DNA of 64,000 nt, taken from assembly GCA_943736015.1 (NCBI GenBank), contig OX031065.1, positions 32,812,427 to 32,876,426 on the forward strand, in the 5' to 3' direction. Below, in pieces: positions 1-12,178 of this stretch. The notes below the pieces were generated by a model. It saw only the letters and a list, made by a program, of their open reading frames with translations, ran no database searches and had not been told where the DNA came from. The stretch's first letter is position 1. Every line of letters starts with the position of its first letter. Source of the DNA: Tridacna crocea (lineage: Eukaryota; Mollusca; Bivalvia; Cardiida; Cardiidae). A program made the translations under genes and the position numbers.

Positions 1-6
1 GATGTA

Positions 7-203
7 TTAACCCATTACCACACAATCCCTACTTTTGACGCCCCTGTGAAAGAAGCCGATTGAAAACATGGTTTCTCCTTTTTCCACAATGTTTTCAACT
101 CTTCACAACACGAATTCTAAATTTTCATTTACTTTTATTTTGTCGTCTGCAAACGCTTTTAATTCTGGCAAGCCTGATATAGTAACATTTGGTAATGAGT
201 TAA
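7..203 (+). repeat. T-MITE A, half palindrome
   Basis: Both TTAA ends are present (TTAACCCATTACC... and ...GGTAATGAGTTAA). The centre has lost most of one palindrome arm, so the copy is about 197 bases instead of 229. Confidence 0.85.
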
Positions 204-509
204 ACCACCTTTTCACAGAGCATGGCTTGTTTAGATCATACAAGGCACTCTAATGAACTGCTCTCTTTTAAAACCATTGAGGGAAATGAAGAAAATGTTA
301 TTAGCAACTGCTTCATTTCCAGTATTGTTTTTGATGGTTGTCTTTGCATTAATAAAAAAAAATGCTGTCTTTTTTCTGTAATCATCCTGCATTTTTAATG
401 ACTGAGGCTTTTAACTATGCTAAATATCAAAATTAAAAACTATCCATATTGAATGCATTAATTCAGCAGATGTCAAAATTTAATGTTACTTGGACATGAA
501 AATTGATCA

Positions 510-936
510 AAGGGAAGATAATGTGAGAAACAGAGAAAATGCTGATAACCAGTATTGTCTCCTTTCCCACAATGTTTTCTAGTTCTATTTGTTATAAATC
601 TGATAATTTATTCCACATTTAATGTCAACGATCTTAAAATACTTTCAATTTAGAAAGTTCTGTTTCTTTTTTGTTTGGTAAAGAGTTCAGGCTATTGATT
701 GCAATTCAACCCTTTACCACACAGCAAAATTTTAGACCTATCCAAATTGAAAGCATTTGCAAAGGACAATTTCTGAGTGACTCGAATAGTGCAATTTTGC
801 TTTGATAGGGTAGAAAACTTTGTGGAAAAAGGAGAAAATGCTGGTTACCAGCATTTTCTCCTTTTCCCACAATGTTTTCAAATTGGGCTTCTTAGTCAGG
901 GTTCTTAAAAATCATCATTGTGTGGTAAAGGGTTAA
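510..936. repeat. Two T-MITE A copies, worn + copy then good - copy
   Basis: 510-688 is a worn + copy with a recognisable centre (540-590) and a GTTTGGTAAAGAGTT end. 705-936 is a - copy with both ends and a full palindrome around 811-875. Confidence 0.8.
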
Positions 937-1049
937 GACCATGCCTATTTCCACAGATTCGACTCACAAACTGCTGAGAATGTTTCCCTAGACGAGAAAA
1001 TTTCAGATTCATCAATTTGAAGTCTTTTCCCAAGTCTATAAAGCAGAAT

Positions 1050-1175
1050 TATTACTATCCTAAGGAAGAATTTCTCAAAACATTGTAGGAGAAACAGAAA
1101 ATACTGGTATTTACATTTTCAGCTTTTTATTTGGACAAGTTTAAAATTATGTCTTCTGGTAAAAGTATTGAGGTT
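1050..1175 (+). repeat. Degenerate T-MITE fragment
   Basis: Only the central part (AAAACATTGTAGGAGAAAC...) and the right-hand TGGACAAGTTTAAAAT segment can be matched. Confidence 0.45.
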
Positions 1176-1539
1176 TATACTGATATTTCTCTTCCAAAAC
1201 CTATATTGCTTGTACTCCTTGTAGTTTCCTTGAAAAGGGAAAGGAAACAACATGGATTTTATAGCAAATATACTGAAAAGATGTCCCTAGGAAGCCGAAA
1301 ATAGCTCCAATATCTTTCCTCTTCATCACCGATATGAAGCTATTCTTGGTAAAAACAGATGTTTGGATGGAAGTAGCTGTAAAACATCTCTTTACTAGAC
1401 TTTCAATTTGAAACCAATTGCAGACAACACATTTAGTGACATAATATTAGAAATGTTTCCAACAGATAGATTTTTTTATACGCCAGTAGAAAACAGGCTG
1501 TATAATGGGATCACCCATGTCATACAGGTGGGCGGGTGT

Positions 1540-2275
1540 CAAGGCAGGCAGGCAGGCAGATGGGTGGGCAGGGTAGGCGGTATCCAGTTCTTTGTCGGAA
1601 GCAAAACTTTGTCATCTCAAGTTCCATTGATTTGAAACTTGGCATTTGTGTTTGTTATAATAATGCATTGTGAAAGAACCATAAATTTACCTCATGCTGT
1701 ATTTGAGTTATTTCCGTTGATTATCATGTTTACAGCATTTTGTGCTTGTTCGGACTATAACTTTGTCATCTTTAGTATGAACATCTTCAAATTTGATATG
1801 CACAACTATTTCTATTTAAAAATCATGGCGTGCAGTGTTAAGGAGCGGTAACTCTTCATACCACTGAATTTGAGTTATTCCCCCTTTGATCGTCATTTTT
1901 GTAGCATTTCTTGATTGTATGGAGCATAACTTTGTCATCTTAAGTAGGATTGATGTGAAATATGGTAAGCTTATTAGTTGCAATATTTGGAAGTGCAGTG
2001 CACCAGTATTGTATCTCTACCAAATGCTGTCTTTGAGTTATTTCTCTTTGATTATCATTTTTACAGCATTTAGTGCTTGTCCGTGATATAACTTTGGCAT
2101 TTTAAGTCAGAAGGGCTTCAAACGTGGTATGTATATGTATTGCAATATTACAGAGTACAGCACACAAGAACAAAAACTGCTTATCATGGATTTTGAGTAA
2201 ATCCACTTTGATCTTCTTTTTTACAGTATTTCTTGCTTGTCTGCAACGAAACTCTGTCACCTCAAGTTAAGTTGG
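1540..2275 (+). repeat. Tandem array, unit Y (~155-160 bases), with GGCA microsatellite at its start
   Basis: A short (GGCA)n tract at 1541-1560 leads into about four diverged units. Each has ...AACTTTGTCATCT..., CTTGGCATTTGTGTTTGTT, GTGCAGTG and TTTGATTATCATTTTTACAG. The same unit forms the second half of the element at 13371-15413. No terminal hairpins are seen, so this is a fragment. Confidence 0.75.
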
Positions 2276-2604
2276 GAAAAGGTAGCTTATTAGTAGTGAT
2301 TTCTTTTTCCAAAAATGTGGAAACGGCAATACTCTCAGAGATTTAAATTTCATGCCTTTCTGTCCTTGTTTGGCGTGTAACACTGTCAGCAGCATTTTAA
2401 TTACCTTACAGTGACAATTGACATCCATTTTTTTTCTCTTCACCAATATTATCCAGAGAAAAGGGCTACTTGTTTCATTTTGCTGCAATAGTTTATTCAT
2501 GATGTGCGAAAAATACATGGGAAGACTTTTGATTCGATATCCACAACAAAAAAATACACATGTGCAGTGGGATGCACCCAAAGAGTTATTTTGTGATATT
2601 AGTT

Positions 2605-2748
2605 GTGAACTCTTTACCTAATGACGAAATTTTAGACTGGTCCAAATTGAAAGCATTTGCAGACGACAAAATACGTGTGACTGAAAAATTGAAATTAGGC
2701 TTTCTTCTCAGGGTCGTCAAAAGTCGGCATTGTGTGGTAAAGGGTTAA
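2605..2748 (-). repeat. T-MITE A lacking the whole central palindrome
   Basis: Both termini and both side segments align well, but the sequence passes from the GAAATT segment straight to CTTTCTTCTCAGGGTCGTC; the 65-base palindrome and its edges are missing. Confidence 0.85.
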
Positions 2749-2895
2749 ATTAGCTCCAGTGATAGAATTTATCTATGATAGATAGGTTAGAAAACATGGT
2801 AGGAAAAGGCGAGAATGCTGGGAACCAGCACTTTCTCCCTATTCCTGCCATATTTTCAAAAGTCTTCTTCCTCAAGGTTGGTTGGTATTGGTCAA
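2749..2895 (-). repeat. Degenerate T-MITE
   Basis: The centre is clear (ACATGGTAGGAAAAGGCGAG / ...CCTGCCATATTTTC, with both arms partly matched); the ends are worn. It abuts the copy ending at 2748. Confidence 0.6.
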
Positions 2896-3049
2896 CTGTA
2901 TGAATATTGAGGGCTTCATAATGCTCTTTTCCTCTAATTTTCACATAACTAAATCTTAACATAATTGTTAACTTTAACTTTGATTGTAAATTTTGTTACA
3001 TATATCTAACCTCACTCTGTAAATAATTTATACGATACTGTTACGGTAT

Positions 3050-3165
3050 ATGGGCCAGGCCTAAATACTTAAATAAAATATTGTATTGTATTGTATTTTG
3101 TGGATATTGTAGATCAAGATCAGACTGCATGAAACATGCTGTTTGATCTTTGATCTTCTCTACTA
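3050..3165. repeat. (ATTGT)n tail and ~60-base palindrome
   Basis: 3080-3100 is a short ATTGT repeat following TAAATAAAAT, like the tail of a non-LTR element (weak). 3106-3163 is a copy of the short palindrome AGATCAAGATCAGACTGCAT...GATCTTTGATCT. Confidence 0.5.
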
Positions 3166-3264
3166 GTAATTTTTCCTAGAAATTCTGGTCACATTGCCTC
3201 AAGTACAACTCAAAAGATCCACAGTATTCAATAGCTGTCCAAAACTTCAATCTTTCTATAGATT

Positions 3265-3690
3265 GCAAATTTTGGACTCGTCCAAATTTAAAGAATCCTC
3301 AGATGACAAAATGCCAAAAATGGTACAATGAGCTGAATTTTTCTGACACATTAGAAAACACTGTGGCTGAAGATAAAATGCTGGTTTTAAGAATTTTCTT
3401 TGGTTCTTCCGAAGTTTACTGATGAGCTTCATATAAGAGACTTGTTTAACCCTTTACCAAACAATCCCTGTTTTTTATGACCCAGAGGCAAAAGCCGTCT
3501 GAAAACGTTGTGAGAAAAAGGAGAAAATGCTGGTAACCAGTAATTGTGGTACCAGCATTTTCTCCACAATGTTTTCTATCAAGCTGGAAGCAAATTTCAC
3601 TTTTTGAGTTATGTTTATTTTGTCGTCTGCAAAATTTTAATGCTTTCAATTTGGACAAATCTAATTTTTTTCCATTATGGGAAGAGTGAT
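3265..3690. repeat. Two T-MITEs: worn - copy and B-like + copy
   Basis: 3265-3420 matches the - strand only loosely. 3446-3690 starts with TTAACCCTTTACCAAACAATCC and has an enlarged, partly duplicated centre at 3516-3573 (two partial stem repeats). Confidence 0.65.
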
Positions 3691-3916
3691 ACAGAGGATT
3701 TATTTAGCTGAGGGTTTTCTAAGCATATTTTATGATGGCAGAACTCTTGTACGAAATCCTGATAAACCATTTTCAGATATTTTGAAATAACAGTAGGTGT
3801 CTTGAAAATTGGACTAATTTTGTACAATTACTGTCAAAAATTTCAGAGATTCGTAGATCATGGAGTCATTTTCCTGTCAAAAAGGATGTTTCATTTTGAA
3901 TTTTTCTAGGAATTAA

Positions 3917-4145
3917 TTAACCCATTACCACACAATCCCTACTTTTGACGCCCCGGAGAAAGAAGCCTTTTGAAAACACTGTGGGAAAAGGAGAAAATGC
4001 TGGTAACCAGCATTTTCTCCTTTTCCCACAGTGTTTTCTACCCTTCCCAGACCAAATTTCAATTTTTCAGTCACCTTTATTTTGTTGTCTGCAAATGCTT
4101 TCAATTTGAACCAGTCTGAAATTTTGTCGTGTGGTAATGGGTTAA
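3917..4145 (+). repeat. T-MITE A, full length, best reference copy
   Basis: 229 bases from TTAA to TTAA. Terminal inverted repeats are near perfect over about 18 bases (TTAACCCATTACCACACA). The palindrome arms both carry the CACTGTGGG variant (CCCACAGTG on the other arm). Confidence 0.95.
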
Positions 4146-4249
4146 ACCCTTGCTTTCAAATCGTTAGATTTTCTAAACATTGAATATGCTTGTAAAACAT
4201 GAATAAAACCTTAAGTTAATCTGAGATTTTGCAACAACCTAGAGAAGTA

Positions 4250-4318
4250 ACGCATGGTACCCATTAAACCCATTAACCCATATATGCATGGTACCCATTA
4301 ATGCATTTAACCCATGGT
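4250..4318. repeat. Short tandem of ATGCATGGTACCCATTAA-like units
   Basis: GCATGGTACCCATTAA occurs twice with AACCCATTAACCCAT spacers, a local duplication of about 30 bases. Confidence 0.6.
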
Positions 4319-4359
4319 AGGTTTAAGGTCTCATCCAAAAGACTTTCTAATAATTTTAG

Positions 4360-4450
4360 ATGACCAGCTGTGGAAATCAAACCCACAACCTTAGGTGGCC
4401 TTGCATTTGAAATTCGTGTATCATGCTCTAACACCTGAGATACTGGGTAG
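4360..4450 (-). repeat. tRNA-derived SINE head, worn
   Basis: On the - strand, TATCTCAGGTGTTAGAGCAT resembles a pol III A box and GGTTTGATTTCC a B box about 45 bases on. The acceptor stem does not close, so it is not a tRNA gene. Confidence 0.45.
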
Positions 4451-4540
4451 TCAAAGGGTTAAAGGTTATTTTAAGAAGCAAAAGTTGCTACATTTCCTAC
4501 AGTGCTTTCCATTCTTTTGTAAACGTACTCTTTCCTTTTA

Positions 4541-4880
4541 GCTCACCTGAGTACAGTGTGCTGTAGGGGAGTTTTTAGGATCAGGCTGTGTCCGTTGTTT
4601 GTCGTGCGTTGTCCTTCGGCTGTCTTCAACGATTTCTTTAAACATCTCCTCCTTAACCACTGGGCTGATTTGAACCAGTCTTGGCTGAAATGTTCCTTTG
4701 AAAGTCCTCTTCAAAATTGTTTACAAAAATTGATTCCATTAAAAACTCTGGTTGCCATGGCAACCAAATAGAATGTTCTAAAATTTTTTTTAAAGATCTT
4801 CTCCTTGGGTGACCCTTTCCAAAAATTGTTTCTGCCAAATTTTGATCTGTCTAGAAACATGGCTGTGATGGGACGGGGCT
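4541..4880 (+). mobile_element. Helentron-like element, 5' part only
   Basis: Starts TTTTAGCTCACCTGAGTACA and soon has GGGGAGTTTTTAGGATC, as does the element at 42784. It runs through AAAACTCTGGTTGCCATGGC, shared with the elements at 24257 and 43955. No 3' hairpin terminus is found. Confidence 0.6.
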
Positions 4881-4904
4881 ACTTTCATTATACGGACATG
4901 AAGA

Positions 4905-5015
4905 AATTCTTAAAAGTTCCTCTTCTAAGAAGAAGACTTTTGAAAACAGTTTAGTGGCAAATAGAGAAAATGCTGGCAACTTGTATTTTCCCTGTCTATG
5001 GCATTGCTGTCTACC
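4905..5015 (+). repeat. Degenerate T-MITE fragment
   Basis: CTTTTGAAAACAG...GAGAAAATGCTGGCAACTTG matches the left half and centre only. Confidence 0.4.
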
Positions 5016-5032
5016 TGTCACACATCTTTGAT

Positions 5033-5590
5033 CACTACGTGGATCTTACCTCGGAGGATCAGCCTGATTTTGAGATTCCCGTGACATGCCCCTTTTTGGA
5101 TGCTGCTTATTATCTCCCTTTACATCATATTTCTTATAGCCAATGAAATATCATTTTACAAACGGCTTACGAATACAATAATTCAACATGAAGCAATAGC
5201 CGCAAACATACTTCGACATTCCATGGTCAGGTGCTGGGATATAGCCTAAAACATCTGATAATTGATTGGTCTCATAGAAACTTTATGTAAATATTGTTTG
5301 TTTATGTTTTCTTCTGTAATAAATCATTACAGATTCTGCACACGTCCACAAAGGTATTCATGTTTACCTTCTATTTTTATCACGACCCAGTTCTATTTTT
5401 ATAAAAGATGAAATGCTACAAGCGATTTGATTTGATGCAGTAAGAGCTAGCTGCAACAGATGAAAATGCAATTGGGTGATCGTCAAAATCAAGCTCAATC
5501 AGCCAAGGGTAAGGTAGTGTAGTGGATTGTAAGCCTTGGCTTGCAAAGATGCCTGTCACAAGTCATATAAAATTATTGAAGACACATTTA
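5033..5590 (+). repeat. Unclassified ~560-base interspersed repeat, copy 1
   Basis: Shares most of its length with 7327-7935, for example GGATCTTACCT.GGAGGATCA, CATTCCATGGTCAGGTGCTG and AATAAATCATTACAGAT. No open frame is kept between the copies. The last part (GGTAGTGTAGTGGAT) looks like a worn tRNA A box. Confidence 0.7.
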
Positions 5591-5729
5591 ATGGTCTGTC
5601 TGTAAAAATCTCAGAATGAAGTAGTCTCAAGTTGTGTCGTCTGGTTGAGAGATTATGTTGAAATTAGTCTAGAAAACAGTTTCAGCTATATGTTGTTGCT
5701 TGGATCTATGGAAATGAGCCATGGTCTGT

Positions 5730-6055
5730 TTAACTCTTTATCAAACGACAAAACTTTGGATTGGTCCAAATTGAAAGCACTTGCTGACGAGAAAATAAAC
5801 GTAACTGAAAAACTGAAATTTGTTTCCAGCAGGGTAGAAAACATTGTGGGAAAAGGAGAAAATGCTGGTTACCAGCATTTTCTCCTTTTCCCACAATGTT
5901 TTAAAAGGTCTTTGAAATTTGATTTGGGAAGGGAAGAAAACATTGTGGGAAGAGGAGAAAATGCTGGTTACCAGCATTTTCTCCTGTTCCAGCCATGTTT
6001 TCAAAAGATTTCTTTCACAGAGTTGTTAAAAGTCGGGACTGTGAAGTAGACTTAA
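5730..6055 (-). repeat. T-MITE A with two central palindromes
   Basis: Left and right termini flank two successive palindromes, at about 5837-5902 and 5936-6003. They are separated by a repeat of the internal segment GAAATTTGATTTGGGAAGGG. It is one element with an internal duplication, or a fusion of two copies. Confidence 0.85.
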
Positions 6056-6651
6056 AAGGTTCTAATGCACCTGCAAGAAACTCAAACCTGATCAGCCTGT
6101 GCAGTCTGCTAAGGTGACTTTGATTGAAACTTTACTATTGATAAATTTTCTGCAGTGCATGATCATGGACCACTCTACCTTATAATCAGTTGATTGTCAA
6201 ATTAAATGGAATTGTAGATCTGTAACAATGATTGCAATGCATCACAGCAATGCATAAAATACCCGATTGACAAAAATAATTACTCAAATGTGACAGGTCA
6301 CACATTAAGGGACAATCTGGGAATTCTGTACATTAATTAGATAAAAACAGGTCAACCATAGTGCAGGTCAATTTAAGTTGATAGTTAAAGAATAATTGTA
6401 TAATAAGTTAGAATGGCCACTTTTCATACTGACAATATCATAAAAGCAAAAAGTGTCATTCTTAGTCAACCTGTGCAATTCATGCAGTCTGACCAGAATT
6501 GACTCTGTTTGCAGTTCCTAGAAAGTTCCTTTTTGCATGTCGTGTCACAAATGTGTTTGGTTGGATAAAAAAATCCTTATCATTTATTTATTAGATTATG
6601 GGTTCCTTTAATCTCTCCAGGCTAGGGAAATACTGCTAACTATTTCATCTT
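6056..6651. other. No gene or clear repeat seen
   Basis: AT-rich sequence. Short stretches (CTGATCAGCCTGTGCAGTCT at about 6090) resemble half of the ~60-base palindrome family. Confidence 0.6.
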
Positions 6652-6951
6652 TTAACCCTTTACCACACAATCCCTTCTTTTGACGACCCTGAGAAAGAAG
6701 CCTTTAGAAAACAAGGTGGGAAAAGGAGAAAATGCTGGTAACCAGCATTTTCTCCTTTTCCCACAATGTTTTCTACCCTTCACAAAATAAATTTCAAATT
6801 TTCATTCACTTTTATTTTGTCATCTGCAAATGCTTTCGATTTGGACAAGCCTAAAATATTGTCAGAGTATTACAGAGTACCAGTTGTTTCACCTTTCCCA
6901 CACTTTTTTCCAGAGGGTCATTAAAATATCATCTTGTTTGATAAATGGTTA
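6652..6951 (+). repeat. T-MITE A, right end replaced by part of another copy
   Basis: A good + copy runs to about 6862 (AAAATATTGTC). It is then followed by a - strand end fragment (TTTCCCACACTTTTTTCC... to GATAAATGGTTAG) instead of its own terminus. Confidence 0.75.
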
Positions 6952-7202
6952 GTGCAATATGGCTATGTTCATAAGAATTCCTTATAAAACCCAAGCTTTA
7001 AATTCTAAGACTAGATGAATGACTTGCTGAGACATGGTTGCTCAGTCTATTAGGAGTCCTAAACCTTGGAAAATAGGAGTAGAGCAATATTTAGAATTGT
7101 TGCTGAGTATGATGTCTGGACCTGTATTCACAAACTGTTCAACATAATATTCTAAGACTACTTGAATCTTGCCCTTGCTCTGTGATAAATGAGACCTGTG
7201 AC

Positions 7203-7935
7203 TTACAGGTAGGGATGGGTATTGCCAAGAATTCCAACACTGTGATACATTACAATATTTCAATTCACATTGCTGATATCTTGCAATATATTGCCAGTTA
7301 TTTTCATAGCATCTTCGCGAGCCAAGGTTACAATCGCTGCGTGGATCTTACCTTGGAGGATCATGCCCGATTTCGATATTCCCACAATACGCCCCCTAAT
7401 GGATGCTGGTTATTATCCCTCTTACATCATATTTCTTATAGCCAATGGAATAGCGTTTTACAAACCGCTTATGAATACAATAATTCAACATTAAGCAATA
7501 ACCACAAACATACTTTGACATTCCATGGTCAGGTGCTGGGATATAGCCTAAAACCTCTGATAATTTATTTGTCACACTGAAACTTTCTGTAAATATTGTT
7601 TGTCTGTGTTCTTTTTTTTGGTAATAAATCATTACAGATCCTGCACACATCCATGGAGGTATCCGTCTTTAATCCTCCTATTTTTATCTGAAAGGTCGCC
7701 GTCTTGTTCTATTTTTACCAAAGGTAAAATGTTACGAGTGATTTGATACAGTGCAGCTAGAGCTAACTGCAACCAATGAAAATGCATATGGGGTGATTGT
7801 CGAAATCAAGCTCAATCCGCCAAGGGTAGAGTAGCGTAGTGGCTCGTGACCCTTGGCGTGCGATGATGTTTTCCTAGTAGATAGAAGAAACTGAAGAAAT
7901 CATATGAAAAAAATAGATATTGGTATAATGGATGG
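7203..7935 (+). repeat. Unclassified interspersed repeat, copy 2, with hAT-like start
   Basis: From 7327 it matches 5033-5590. It extends further left to TAGGGATGGGTATTGCCAAG, like the outer end of some hAT elements, but no matching inverted end is found on the right. It is probably truncated and non-autonomous. Confidence 0.55.
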
Positions 7936-8257
7936 TTAGAGAGCCCTCATTTGTGCAGCTGGGTTACTAGTTCCACTGCTGTATTCCATCGATTGCATGC
8001 AAGATTTGTAGACGGCTGCATTTTCAACCAAATGATAATTTTTTTTTTCAGTTCAAAGAATTTCCTGATCTGTGCTTTTCCCATTTTACTGGGAACAGTT
8101 TCAAAATCTGGCATGCTTGTTGCCATGTTTTGTTTTGGTACAGAAATTTGAAATAAAATGTAGACTGATAGACAAAACATGTACTTTGGATGGTGGTTTC
8201 ATCCAGAGATAAATAATAATATAAAAATTCATAAAGCACAATCTGGAAATTTTGCGG

Positions 8258-8351
8258 AAAAGTAGAATCTTTTCTCCTTTCTCAACACTGTTTTCATTTG
8301 TCCTTCTGCTGAATGTTGTTAAACATGGGATTGTTTGGTAAAGGATTTACT
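8258..8351 (-). repeat. T-MITE A end fragment
   Basis: Right half of a - copy: TTTCTCCTTTCTCAACACTG to GGGATTGTTTGGTAAAGGAT. Confidence 0.6.
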
Positions 8352-8490
8352 AAGGCATTATAATGTGCTAGACTTACAAAGAAATCTAGATAATCATTAG
8401 CGATCACCTTGCAAATCCACTGGGTATAGAAAGTCTCTCTATACAAATAGCAGTATCCATCATCCATAGAATAACTCTTCTTCTTCTTCG

Positions 8491-8716
8491 CTAACTCATT
8501 ACCAAACGACAAAGTTTTAGGTTTGTCCAGATGGAAAGCATTTGCAGACGACAAAATAAAAGTGAATGAAAATTTGAAATTTGTTTTGTGAAGGGCAGAA
8601 AACATTGTGGGAAAAGGAGAAAATGCTGGTTACCAGCATTTCTCTTTTTCCCACAATTTTTTCTAAATGCTTCTTTCTTAAGGTTGTCAAAAGTAGGGAT
8701 TGTGTGGTAATGGGTT
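8491..8716 (-). repeat. T-MITE A, nearly full length
   Basis: Starts CTAACTCATTACCAAACGAC (first base of TTAA changed) and ends GGTAATGGGTTAA. One palindrome arm has lost a base. Confidence 0.9.
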
Positions 8717-8799
8717 AACCATTTTATTCTTCTTTGCTCAGCCTCTCCAAAGAAAGTGTTTATTGGTAGATGTCATGAAGTTTTTAAGCTCTAACCAAC

Positions 8800-8975
8800 G
8801 ATTCAGTTTTATTGAAGGCTATTGAAAACATGGTGGAAAAAGTAAAGAAAGCATTTTTTTTTCCATTTTCTGCGATGATTTATACCCTTTTAAGGACAGT
8901 TCCAATCATTTGACTCTTATCTTATTTGATGTCCGCAAATATTTTGAGTTTGGACCAGTCTTAAACATGGCCCGT
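8800..8975 (+). repeat. Degenerate T-MITE
   Basis: Centre AAAACATGGTGGAAAAAG and right segment TTGGACCAGTCTTAAA are recognisable; the termini are lost. Confidence 0.5.
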
Positions 8976-9950
8976 CCGACTTTGGGACGAAAATGTTGCA
9001 AAAATAAAAAAAAGTCATCCATATAATCCCAAAGCCTATTAATTTTCGTTCATAAAACCCAAATAGTCGAAAACCATCCAACTACAGGAGAAATTAGAGA
9101 TTTACTACGGCCCAGGTTGACTCCGACGGGAAACGTGGTCTATTTTTACATGGGCAACTGGCTCATTTACATACTGGAAATACACACGATGAAGCTTCAA
9201 ACATAGCGTCCAAAGAAGACATTATGGAAAATATTTACATGTTTGTTATGTTATGGAATTTAAGCATTATTAGTCACATGCCAGTCATTTGACATTCCTG
9301 ACATTGCTTTTTTGATTTCTGGCGCAAAATTTAAAAATAACTTAAGAGGCTAAGTAGCCTTTTTTAGTGAACACCATCAATTTTTTTTATGTTGTAATTT
9401 TATGGTTCTTAATTATTGATGATTTGTTTTGTTTTTCATATAAGTTTCATTGATATATATATATTTTTTAATTTGGTGAGATGTGAAAAATCTAAATACC
9501 CACCTTTAAATCAAGATTAAAACATTGTAAGTAAAACTGTTACAATTCTCATTAGGCGTGACTGTTTTTCATTTTCTATCGTACCAATGTTTTTTTGTCA
9601 AAGTATAGCGGCAGAGAAGGCAAAACATACAAACAGAATTCATGACAAATATCACTCTATCCTGTTATCGCTATTGTACATACAAGGTCGAGTTCAACTG
9701 CTTTCCTTTTAACTATCTTCTTTTTACTTTTTTGTTTGTGAATATATTTATTTCAATAAAAAATTATTGCAAATGAAAGAGTCGCACACTTTTTGCGCTT
9801 GCTTGAACATGACAATGGTAAAAAAATCTGAAGCCTTGCAGCATGTGTTGTGAGTGAATAGTTGACCTTTATAATTTAGTTATGCCTCAGCAAAAGGGGG
9901 ATCATTGCATCTCCGTACTAAGCAAGCCTTCACATTCTTATAACTCCTTA
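8976..9950. other. No gene or clear repeat seen
   Basis: AT-rich; a slightly GC-richer patch lies at about 9090-9190. No frame of note and no match to the other repeats of the window. Confidence 0.6.
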
Positions 9951-9954
9951 ATAT

Positions 9955-11401
9955 CCCCTTTGTTCACTCACCAAGCTATTTTGATCGTGTTTTTTCCGTT
10001 CTGCATTGTGCATCATCAACTTTTTACTTCGTGAGTAGGCTTTAGAGGCCACATTTTCAGTCCAATACTCATGAAACTTGTTTGGAATGTTTGTCTTGAT
10101 AATATCTTATATTTGTATGAAAATGGGTGTTGTACGATAAAAAAAACTTAGGTCAGTGGGTCAAATCTCTGAAAAACCTTTTGTAATGAAAAACCTTGTT
10201 TCATTATCATTTGGCCTTGAACCTTGATATTTGGTATTTATCTTTATTTTAGACCTTCACTGCTTAAGTACTCTGGTGAGCAACATAAGACCCCCATCAT
10301 GGTCCTCCTGTTTGTCCAATACTCTTAGATGTTTGCCAGAATGTTTGGCTTGATGATATCTAAAATTGGTTTGAAAATGGGCCCTGTTGGATCAAACACT
10401 ATCTTACTAGGTCAAATCTGAGAAAAACTTTGTGTAAGCTCCAGAAACCACATTTTCAGTCCAGTACTCATGAATATTGGTAAGAATGTTTGTCTTGGTG
10501 ATATTTCGGACGAGTTCCAAAATGGGCCATGTTGGGTCAAAAACTAGGTCATTGAGTCAAATTTTAGAAAAACCTTGTGCACACTCAAGAGGCATCAATT
10601 AGTCCAATGCTCTCGGATGTTGGTCATCATGGTTGTAATATGATAGCTTGAATAAGTTTGAAAATGTGTCGTGTCAGGTCAAAAACTTAAGTCTCAGGTG
10701 GAAATCTTAAAGAAAAAACTTTTGTCTGCTCTAGGGGCCACATTTTAAGTCCAGTAATCTTGAAATTTAGTCAGAATGTTTATCTTGATGATGTCTTACA
10801 TTTGTATGAAAATGGGTGTTGCAGGATTGAAAACTGGGTCAGTGGGTCAAATATCTGAAAAAAACTTTTGTACAGACTAGAAGTTACATTTTGAGTCATA
10901 TTCTTTAAACTTGGTCAGAATGTTTGACTTGATGACATTTTGCATGAGTATGAGGTCATGTGGAATAAAAAAACTAGGTCACCAGGTTTAATCCTTGAAA
11001 AAACCTTGTGAACACTCTAGAGGCCAAATTTTCAATCCAATAATCTTCTAATTTTGTTAGAATGTGTGTCTTGATAATATCTTAGACTATTATGAATTTA
11101 TGTCATGTTGGAAATAAAAACTAGGTCACTAGGTCAGATCTAGGAAAAACCTTCTGTAAACCCTTCAGGCCACATTTTCTCTCCAAGTTTGTCAGAATGC
11201 ATGTCTGGATAGTTTCTACATGTCAATTAGGCAGCTGAAAAAGCATGTGTGCAATCTTAAGATGCCATAATTGTAAGTCCAATCCTACTGATTGTCTGTC
11301 AGAATGTTTGTCTTGGTATCTCTGAAGAGATCAGAAATAGGTCATGTTTGATCAAAAGGCTTAATTAAGTGATTTCAGGGCTATCGTGGACCTCTTGTTT
11401 A
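9955..11401 (+). mobile_element. Helentron-like element with ~145-base tandem units (type T), worn 5' end
   Basis: Worn 5' end (TCACCAAGCTATTTTGATCG, GCATCATCAACTTTTTAC). About nine diverged units follow, with ...GTCAGAATGTTTGTCTTGATGATAT... and ...AAAACTAGGTCA...GGTCAAATCT.... It ends GTGATTTCAGGGCTATCGTG then GACCTCTTGTTT. More diverged than the array at 31527-33533, so probably older. Confidence 0.75.
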
Positions 11402-11582
11402 ACCACTGATATAATGACAAGGTAGACTGGTCCTTATGCGAAATTGATCAAGAGCAAAAAAGCTTCAGCCCAGTTTAGCCCGTGTAGATTGACCTGGATC
11501 AATTCTTTTTGCAGATCTGTGCATTTAGCTCCTTTTTTACGGAGCATGGCTCAATCATTTTATTGCATGAAAACAAATATTA

Positions 11583-11811
11583 TTAACCCATTACCACTCA
11601 ATCCCTACTTTTGACGCCCCTGAGAAAGAAGCCTTTTGAAAACACTGTTGGAAAAGGAGAAAATGCTGGTAACCAGCATTTTCTCCTTTTCCAACAGTGT
11701 TTTCTACCCTTCCCAGAAAAAAATTCTATTTTTCAGTCACCTTTATTTTGTCGTCTGCAAATGCTTTCAATTTGGACCAGTCCAAAATTTTCTCGTGTGG
11801 TAATGAGTTAA
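11583..11811 (+). repeat. T-MITE A, full length, GTTGG/CCAAC arm variant
   Basis: 229 bases. The palindrome at 11638-11702 has CACTGTTGG on the left and the exact complement CCAACAGTG on the right. Confidence 0.95.
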
Positions 11812-12178
11812 GAAACTGTTCTTCTAATAGATGACTGTTTTCTCATTGAAAGCTATTGAAGCATAGTACATGTTCAAATAAAGGTTTGTTTACTCTTATA
11901 CAGTAAGTTCTTGTGAATAGTGAAATTGGAACTTGGCAGTGTCTAACTTTAGGAGTGAATTGAATTAGACTTCGAATTACATACATGTTTCATGATAAAG
12001 TTATTACACATGCATCATGTTGTCAGTTTAGATTATGGTGCTTTTGAAGTAACCCAACACATTTATATGGATCAAAAAGCATCTAGAACACAGTTACAGC
12101 CATCAATACAGAGCAAAACAGATTGAGATTACATGATTTTGAGAATTTCTGTTGTTTGCACGAGACTCATGTCATGAT

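Noticed and set aside
3917-4145. T-MITE palindrome as a conserved miRNA gene
   Set aside because: The hairpin is a dispersed repeat with dozens of copies; small-RNA production is possible but a dedicated miRNA locus is not supported.
5645-6049. 134-codon + frame
   Set aside because: It reads through a T-MITE with two palindromes; the peptide (VGKGENAGYQHFLLFP-type) recurs in every T-MITE copy and reflects the repeat.
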